Of a stretch of 64,000 nt of DNA, positions 56,567 to 64,000 are shown in pieces (the first letter of the stretch is position 1; each line of letters opens with the position of its first letter). Where the stretch lies: the NCBI GenBank assembly GCA_022478985.1, contig JAKSZP010004182.1, positions 1 to 64,000 of the forward strand, read 5' to 3'. The notes beneath the pieces are model-generated. The model made no database searches. It had not been told where the DNA came from and saw nothing but the letters and a program-made list of their open reading frames with translations. This DNA comes from Massospora cicadina. Lineage: Eukaryota > Entomophthoromycota > Entomophthoromycetes > Entomophthorales > Entomophthoraceae. Position numbers and translations under genes: made by a program.

Positions 56567-58479
56567 CACATGCTTCTATTATTAATTCAATTGAAATCTC
56601 ACTATTACAATTGTATCTATTGCCCATATTATTGGATCAACACAACAAACTGTTATCCAAATCTGGATATAACTATGTATCCAAAGGTATGCAATCTTTA
56701 TAAACTATTTCCCCTTTGGGAAAAGCTTTATCTCTCACTTCTTCCATAGTGATATATCTAACTCATATTAGACATGCAAAACTTTTTTGACAAGTAGTAT
56801 TGCATTTCATTAATTATTTATCCATAGTTTTCTTTTAAAATCTTTTTTTAAACTGAAAATTTATTTATAATTTTAGATTTTATTAATATATAGATATAAT
56901 TTATCTTAATACTAAGTTTTATTTAATTTATTCCTCTTTTAACAAGAGTTGAGTAGTAACTTAGATGTTAAATTTGGTCTCTCTCAGGCAGCCACAACAT
57001 ACTAAGCATACCACGCCTGTTAATTTGTGAGAATTTTGGGTTATTAATAAGCGAGCAACCCAACTAGACATAATTCCTATAAGGTTTATTGGTTATGTTA
57101 TAAGATGAGGATGACATTGGAGGCATAAACTCATGAGGAGGGGGAGATTGAGCATAGGATTTATTGACTTAAGAATATTCTATGTTGTTTAAATGGAATA
57201 GATCAATAGTTTGTATTTTTAGTCAGTTTGTGGCAAAAAATTATGAAGTTAAATTGAAATAAGCCTCAAGCACTTTATTTGAAGAAATATTCCTAAATTG
57301 AATTAAAAATGAGGGTAAGATAGTACTATATCACACTTGCCTCAAGAGATTAAGTTAAATCATACCAAGAGTATAAAACATTTTTAGAGGTTGCTATATT
57401 GTATATTGCGCCTTTTCTATAAAAAGTATGGTGAATCAGACTTAAGTATAATCAGCTTACCAATTTTGATGCAGTCATGGAACAGGATAATAGATTTAGT
57501 ATAAACTTCAAGATCTTGAGATTTGGCATTGGTTGGTGAAGTTGAAGTTCTAAATATAATTAGTATAGAGCAACTAAATTTACTTAACCTTTGAGGATGA
57601 CTTTACAAGTTTATAGGTAATAGATAGTTCAATAATAATAAGTCTTGGGGTTTTAAATGGGTTCTTTATTAGACCTCTGAGATATATAACTATTGGAGCT
57701 TACAAGACTTTATAAAAATGAAATTCTTTTACTCATACTATCAAATTTTACTAATTTTATCAGTTCTCATATATGTAAGGAGGACTTAAAGTTATCATAT
57801 AAAAAGTTTTAGCATCCAGTTCTTTCATGTAAAGGTATATTAGACTTTAAATTGGCTATTGTATATGACTTAACAAATAAATACAAAATAAAGTACTAAT
57901 CAAATAAATAACTTATGTGGGGTCAGTTGCAGGTACTAATACATATTCTTAGTTGGGCGCTTCTTAAAGACATTTAGTAAATTGAATATCTTCAAAACTA
58001 TCTGTTAATATACTGTCCAACTCAATTTAAATTTAACCTTTTGAGTTGGGTATACAACAAGGCTAGTTGGAATTTTTATTTTAGGTTAAAATCCATATGC
58101 AGGACTATAAGATAAGATTATAAGCTCTCGCTGATAAGTCTGAATGCTATCCTAAACAGGAAATGTCTAAGAGATAAATTGCAAACTATATTATCTTACC
58201 AACAATTAAAAAATTTATCTGTTTAAGTCACACCTTTACCCTTAGCTTATCTATTATATAACATGCTAAATGTCCATCCATCATATTATGATAAAAAGTT
58301 ATTAAGCTTTTTTATTTGATTTTTAAGCTTTTAAATTAATCCAACCATTCTAAAGCTACTAATATCTATCTCAATTGATATAAAATTGTTGTGGTACTTA
58401 TAATAATAGAAACATGTGTTCAAAAGTGTGTAAGGTCCTGGGCTTCAGCTATCAAGATGGATAGGACCTTGCATCTCTT
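56567..58479. other. AT-rich interval without recognised gene
   Basis: Nothing recognisable on either strand. Confidence 0.4.
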
Positions 58480-58762
58480 TAGAACAATGAAGAGTACCAA
58501 CCCTATGGCGGTGCCAATGACTCAATTGGGGGGTCTGGGACTTACTGTGGATGATCATTGGGTCAATGCTGCCATTCTTTGCTTGTTTTCCCTCACCTTA
58601 CAACCAACTCCCAATACAAAAACTTTTAATATTTTTTCAGAAGTGCAGTATGATCAGAGAATCAGGAATCCCTGTGTTAAAGTTAGATCCTTAAAAAGTT
58701 GTACCACAGTTACAAACTTTCTTTCCAGTAAAAAGGGATCAGCTAGGAGCATCCTCAGGTAA
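58480..58762 (+). pseudogene. gag-like fragment of the C/E family (copy G3)
   Basis: Within an open frame at 58391-58762, the piece NPMAVPMTQLGGLGLTVDDH then WVNAAI aligns with KRMAVPLITQGDLAHIVDER then WVTALP of element E, allowing for a small insertion. The first part of the frame (before about 58480) and the end do not align. It is an isolated gag scrap with no LTR or pol next to it. Confidence 0.5.
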
Positions 58763-60779
58763 AAAATTGATACCTGGGATATCCCCAAATGAAAATCTTA
58801 AAATGAAAAAATCTTAATAAGCCCTTATTTGAAAAGTAAAAAGAAAATAACAGGAATCGAAAGAGTCTGCAAGTTTAGATGGCGTCAAAGCAGAATATGT
58901 TCTTTAAAATGGGGGTTTAGCCACTCTAAAAAATATCACGTTAAACTTAAAGTTAACTTATCAAGAATATGTTAATTAAACCAACATTTACTCATGTCTG
59001 GATAGTGATCACTTCAATTCATGACATTGTTATTCATCTAAGCCCAACTCCCTCATCTGCCCTGCCTAAACCCAGCACCCTGCTAGTTATAGTTTTTGGG
59101 TTATGCTTTTTACTTTTTTCATTAAACTTTAATAAAAAAATATTTAGTTTTTATTTCAATTTTATAAGAAAGATTCAATTATGCTGCTAGGAATTATGGA
59201 TATGAAAAAAGCCCCCTGATAGCACCAATTGAAGTATAATTTATATTGTAAAACTTTGTTTTAATCGCCATGAGCAGTTTATAATGGTAAACGGTCAGAG
59301 AATGGATATTACCTTGGCCTTGTTAGTGAGAAAATGAAATAAAAAGATACAATTTGACTGAAATTTTTAAAGTGAGAATAACGGTCACATAACAATAAGG
59401 AACCAATGCAAACCAAGCGGGAAACTGCAAACTGTTATCCAACCAAGGTTGAAGGTGAGGGGGTTTGAGGGCGCTTCTTTGGCTTATTACTAATAAAGCA
59501 AGGTGCAGGATAATGTAGAAAGCAAAGGTGTGGGGGTCAACAGTATAAGTATAATGTCACCCAAAAGAAGTGTTGTAGAATATAAGTGCCAGTGTAAGAG
59601 TTACAATACAATTTTTAAGATCACACTCTTCTTTATGATGGGCTTTGGGAAGCCTGAAGAAGTGACAATATTGGTGCAAAAAATCTTAGCTAAAGAGTTA
59701 TGTGACACTGCCACAACATTTAAGATTTTTCTGTAAACATCTTTTGGAAAATGAGGGTATCACGCTTACCTGCAAGGATAAGGTATTTGGGATTATAGAA
59801 AGATCTAGACCCTCCACAAGTATTACAGCAGACATAGCTGCAGCTATGAAGAAAGGACAACAATTAGGTGCGACAGCTCCTCTAACAGTAACTAGATGAT
59901 TGATCAGAATGGTGTGGCGTTTGTTTTATGGACACAAAAACAAGGTTGTAACTGGGAGTCATATTTAGTGGTAAAAATTGTTTTAGTGAAGGTCAGATAG
60001 TACATATATATCCCACGATCCATAAACTTTGACCTTTGAGGCTCAAGGATTTTAGTTAAATTAGATTAGGGCATCTGCATATGGTTGAAGTTTGGTGGGA
60101 GAATGGGATAGGAAGTGGAATCAAGTGAGGTTGTAAACTTGAGCCTTATTGACTGATGCATTTTCATATTAATGAAGAGAGTTGGAAGATTGAGGGAGAG
60201 TGGTTTTTTTGTGATGGCCCACCAAACTAGTGGGAAGAGTGAGATGTTACAGCAAAACACCCCATCAGTAGATACTGCTGCAGCTTTGAAGCTAGGGTCA
60301 ATGATGGTATGGTTGGTGGTTAGGAAAAAGGTTTCATAGATTGATCTAAGTTAAAACAAATGGGGCAGATCTGAAGTCCATAGCCTATGCGCTCCTTAAA
60401 TAGTTGATCCAGCGCTGCAATAATTTAATCACACGAGATATATGTTAAGAGATGGTAAGATGGCAGGTAGTAATAGTGGTAAGTGATGGTGGCAGTTGCG
60501 CCAGTGGCAGCAAGGTGCTCTGTACCAGAAAGAATAGTCAAGTGGAGAATGGGGTAATGCCATAGTCTAAAATCTCTGACATCAACTCTTAGTACTGATC
60601 TTGCGGTGGAAGTTGTGAGAGGAGGTTTGCAAATGTGATTACAAGGGTGGTAATGATAGGAAAGTATTACTGTCGTGGTTGCAGGGGTATTTTTATAATT
60701 TAAGGGGTTCTTTCAGACACAACTGCGTCCTCCTATAAGTCTCAGGTAACATCCTTTAGCTCATGATCAGGTCATTTTT
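58763..60779. other. Interval upstream of element E
   Basis: It should contain the 5' LTR and leader of E, but the 3' LTR needed to define them lies outside the window. At 59212-59227 the minus strand reads TGGTGCTATCAGGGGG, similar to the primer-binding sites above. It could be a relic of another minus-strand element. Short plus-strand frames at 59503-59899 show no known motif. Confidence 0.35.
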
Positions 60780-60809
60780 CTATTCCTGAATAAAAAGACA
60801 CCAAAGAGG

Positions 60810-62999
60810 ATGGCGGTACCCCTCATCACTCAGGGCGATCTTGCTCACATAGTAGATGAGCGATGGGTGACAGCTCTTCCACTTCAGATCCCGCCCCCAG
60901 TACCCACATTCACCTTGGCAGAACTGTTGCAGGGAATTAGTGAAATCTGTACTGAGAATGCCGAATTGAAATTGGTCAGATTTAATTTGAGTGGTAATAT
61001 GGCTGATGGCCAAAATTTGAATGGCTGTAAAAGCATGAAGAATGAGATATTGGCTGGATCGCCCAATGGTTCCAATTCGATCACTAAATCAATAGAACAA
61101 ATATTGGGTGTCATTGATGAGGGTTTGAAGCCCTCTGATAGTAATTTGGGCATTGCAGCCGATGTGCTGCCATTGACCAAACAAATGGTTTAATGACCGA
61201 TCATGGTTGGGTTGGCCATCCCAAACCTGTTCCCAACTAGATGGACCCATCCCTATATGGGGTGGCCTTGGGGGATTACCATCATTCATCAGGCCAAATG
61301 CTGTCATGCTAACCATCAGAAACGTAGTCAAGCCCTGGTTTGGACATTTGAGGTCAAACTGACAGAGACTCAGACCACCGCTAAATTTTGCAATGTCAGT
61401 TCCCAAAGAACAAACCCGTTTATTCCCAAACAATTCGCTGGTTAGGTCAAAATTGTGGGACCCAATCCTGTCCTGTCACTACCCAATTGACCACTATTTA
61501 ATCAGTTGCATGGCACTGAGAAAATTGTTGGTCAATTTTCTTACTTTCCTTTCCAAATAAAATTTTACCAAAAAACCAAACTTTTATTTTCCTTTCTGAC
61601 CGCATCCCAGATGGCATTTCCCTGGTGGCCCATTGGCCCACACTCCAGATGGGCTTTACCAGTTCTTTTGGTCACTATGGCTCCCTCCATCATCAATTGG
61701 GTTCAACAAGTCTGATATTTTTGGCTCTACAACCCCGTTATCACAAACTTCCAGCAGCAATACATGGGGATCTTATGGCCTTATATCCATCAATTGCAAG
61801 AAAGAATCCATCTCCTTGCCACCCCCGTTGAGATGGCCTCATATGCTAAGGATCTCGTCAAAACTATCACAGTAATTCCACCCCCTGCAGCTAGACCCAC
61901 TGGGTTGGGAATGGGTTCAGTGTGGTTTGTCATTGGGATCCTCCTCAACTTGTTGTTGCGCCACCACTTCGTGGTTTCACATTTCCCAGCTCCATATCAA
62001 GTCATTCAGTCGGCAATGCCTCTGGCATTCTGGCTTGCTTTTTGGGTGCTCACACATCCTGACTGGCAGGTTGGTCTAAACTTCTTCTGCCGTTTCTATG
62101 ACATAATTGACCAACCATTATTTCCAGCCACTTCCGCTTTGGTTTTCAAACTGGGTGCTGCAGTGGAAACTCTCTCCAAAATGAACGTGCAATCAGTTGT
62201 GTGCTGTTTGCTGTTTGTTTGGTCATTTTCTGACTTTGGGAGAAGCATCTGCTCTATTTTGGGAAACCTTCTTCAAGACACCCAAGATGTGCAGATTGCA
62301 TCTCCTCTTACTTCCTCTGGCCTGAAAAAAATTAAGTATTTCTTCCCAAGAGATTGCCAATCAGGTTCTCAACGCGCTCACCAAAGTGCAAATGCATGCA
62401 ACAATCGCACTCAATAACGCTTCTGTGATATCTCATGCCCAATAAGGGCTTGCATTGTTAGACGCCATGGATGGGGATGCCCGCCGTTAGGTGAGAAATC
62501 TTTTGCGTTCTTCCTCACAAGAAGGAGACTCCACCCCCTGATGGCTGTTGTATCAGCCGCCTTGAAACTCCTTATGTCCCAATCAGACCAATTATTCATA
62601 CTGCTCCTTGCCATGACCGAAGCCCCTAGTTTGGCTTCTTTGATTTCTACCTTTCATGAGCTGGCTCCTGTGTCAGGTCTATCTATCAATATGCTTCAGA
62701 CGGTCTTTAGAGCGAGCTTAGATTTGGTTTCCGCTCATCACGTGGTCTGGTCTACCATCCAAGCATCAGTAGATCAAATATGTGTTACTGCAACTACTAT
62801 CAAAGCTTTGCCTCGCCACGTTTCCCAGTATCAAAAGGTGAATTTTATGTTAGGATTTCCCAATGAAGATGCAGACGCCGCGCCTGTCACCGAATTAGCA
62901 GTTGATATGGGTTCCAACCCTGCCATAACCCCTGAGTCTGAGTTGGTGTTTCTAGAATTAATATTAATAATTCTGTTCAAGCCTAGATGGAGGAAATAA
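60810..62999 (+). pseudogene. Element E gag-like gene with hydrophobic central part
   Basis: One frame dominates from 60810 to 62999 (about 730 codons), with stops near 61191, 61443, 61713 and 62415 and probable frameshifts between 62340 and 62540, where another frame reads more naturally (NALTKVQMHATIALNNASVI). The N-terminus carries AVPLITQGDLAHIVDERWVT, the family signature. The part 61764-62417 is open for 217 codons: amphipathic (YIHQLQERIHLLATPVEMAS), then strongly hydrophobic (WFVIGILLNLLL, AMPLAFWLAFWVL, VVCCLLFVWSFSDF). The last part, 62541-62999, is helical. No zinc knuckle is seen. Its place before protease makes Gag the natural reading. The hydrophobic stretches are unusual for Gag, but part is conserved in C. 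Confidence 0.55.
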
Positions 63000-63660
63000 T
63001 ATCCCCTGCCCTCGTACTTCCAATTTTCACCCCAGCTAAGAACCCTGACCCTGCCCCCAATATACCCATTATTTCTTCAGTCATCCATGAGTTGGTCAAA
63101 TCTTCCAATAAACAGAATTCCGCTTATTTCCTTGTACCTATGAAAATCAGTATTGGTCTGCATCATGTCTCCTTTGAAGCTCTGGTGGATACCGGAGCAG
63201 CAGGGAACTTCATGAGTGATGAGTTGGAACAACAATTAAAACTGGAAATGGATGTGGGCTCCTCAGTAATGGTGGCCTCTTCTGCTTACCAGTCTTCATA
63301 TGTCGTTCACCGACCAATATACTTCTCAATAACCAGTATAATTTCTGTGATTGTTTTTTGGCCATGCCAAACTTGGTGTTCCCAGTGATCCTGGGTGTGG
63401 GATGGTGGTGCCAACAACATGTGAAGATTCATTTAGAGTCTATTACGTTGTCATTCACCAATTATTATTTGGAGGGAGAGTTCCCTTTGATCAACACCCT
63501 CAAGAAGATACAAGGGACCAGCTCTATCGCTACCCTAGTTACTTCTGCGGGCATTCTGGCCAATTTTCCCAAAAGCTTAATGCAATATCGGAGAATCTTC
63601 AACATGGAAAAGGCAGATCGCCTGCTGAAGCATAATAGGTTTGATTGTGGATTTTAGACA
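62987..63660 (+). pseudogene. Element E protease
   Basis: 62987-63388 reads VSFEALVDTGAAGNFMSDEL at about 63170-63225. This is a canonical retropepsin DTGA active site, with the aspartate codon at 63188-63190. After a frameshift near 63360 the frame 63358-63657 gives FPVILGVGWWCQQHVKIHLE, the ILGxxW(L) region with its following strand. It overlaps the end of the gag frame by about 13 bases in another frame, which resembles a gag-pol frameshift arrangement, but decay could produce the same picture. Confidence 0.7.
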
Positions 63661-64000
63661 ACCATGGAGTTGGTGAACATCAACTGCCTTTTGTATCCCC
63701 ATACAGCGGAGGAAGAGGTTGCACTTATTACCTGGTCGAATGATATGTTGAAAAAAGGTTGGTTGTTTAAAAATAACTTCACCCGTCGCCTCCCCTATCA
63801 TCTTTGCAAGAAAATTGGATGGATCACTCCATCCTTGCATAGATTACGGTCACTTGAACAAAGTAACAGTTACAGATCCCTACCCATTGCCTTTGGAGCA
63901 GACAATAATTCAGGCAATTGCCAAATCCCGTGTGTTCTTGAAATTGGATCTGGTGAACACTTTCAACCAAATTTGGGTAATGGGAGGACAGGAATGGTTG
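63661..64000 (+). pseudogene. Element E reverse transcriptase, N-terminal part
   Basis: After the protease, NDMLKKGWLFK corresponds to the ...MLKKGFI(R) start of RT. A shift follows, with P(V)ASP-like and ARKLDGSLHPCIDYG pieces, then HLNKVTVTDPYPLPLEQ and SRVFLKLDLVNTFNQIWV up to the end of the window. These are RT motifs 1-3 of the chromovirus type. The catalytic YxDD lies outside. The frames shift at least twice between 63740 and 63850. Confidence 0.65.

Larger units (their letters stand above)
60780..64000 (+). mobile_element. Element E: Ty3/gypsy element with gag, protease and RT start, cut by the window edge
   Basis: The order on the plus strand is a long gag-like region (60810-62999), protease (62987-63660) and the N-terminal part of RT (63661-64000). 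The RT start (DGSLHPCIDYGHLNKVTVTD, then PYPLPLE) is of the chromovirus/Tf1 type, distinct from A, B and D. The element continues beyond 64000; the 5' end is not defined. It is the fuller relative of element C. Confidence 0.75.

Noticed and set aside
1..64000. A host gene with introns
   Set aside because: I looked for conserved non-transposon protein blocks on both strands and found none. Short exons of unfamiliar genes could still escape a reading by eye.

Overview
This window looks like transposon-packed, non-genic DNA from a eukaryote with an AT-rich genome. Every coding trace I can recognise is a decayed retrotransposon part: Ty3/gypsy LTR elements, one LINE and tRNA-derived SINEs. I see no host gene, rRNA or functional tRNA gene, and no prokaryotic feature. 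A large-genome fungus, such as an arbuscular mycorrhizal or rust fungus, is my best guess. That rests on element style only, and a plant or other eukaryote is not excluded.

Layout. 1-1665: two minus-strand fragments of a gag-like gene. 1666-6102: AT-rich DNA with an intact-looking SINE (5540-5669, 17-bp target duplication) and a tiny A-tailed insertion (5133-5178). 6103-35865: a nest of LTR elements. The outermost, Z (minus), has LTRs at 6103-7433 and 34762-35865. Element A (plus, 9929-24988) sits inside Z between its protease and reverse transcriptase. Element B (plus, 14460-20349) sits inside the RNase H of A, with a perfect AGGTG target duplication. Element D (minus, 26857-34196) sits in the gag of Z, with a perfect TCTGG duplication. 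A SINE (6336-6559) sits in one LTR of Z. 35866-39790: AT-rich, with a second copy of that SINE. 39795-44990: a decayed minus-strand LINE (zinc-knuckle ORF1, endonuclease, reverse transcriptase). 45690-47650: a very old minus-strand gypsy/chromovirus-like relic, next to another SINE. 48335-52586: nothing recognised. 52587-56561: element C (plus), an LTR element with long LTRs and a gag-like gene but no pol. 58480-58762: another gag fragment. 60780-64000: element E (plus), the fuller relative of C (gag, protease, start of reverse transcriptase), cut by the window edge.

How the parts relate. A, B, D and Z share a primer-binding-site type (TGGTGCTCAYTAYAGGG-like) and a gag-PR-RT-RNase H-integrase order. 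B and D are close relatives; B has lost about 1.4 kb of its 5' gag. C and E share a gag family that is also scattered at 178-527, 1390-1660 and 58480-58762. All copies carry stops and frameshifts, many of the type expected from CpG decay, so none looks autonomous. The least ordinary items are the antisense reading frames upstream of the 3' LTRs of A and C, the tandem hairpin array inside the LTRs of C, the hydrophobic gag-like protein shared by C and E, and the fully resolved nesting order.
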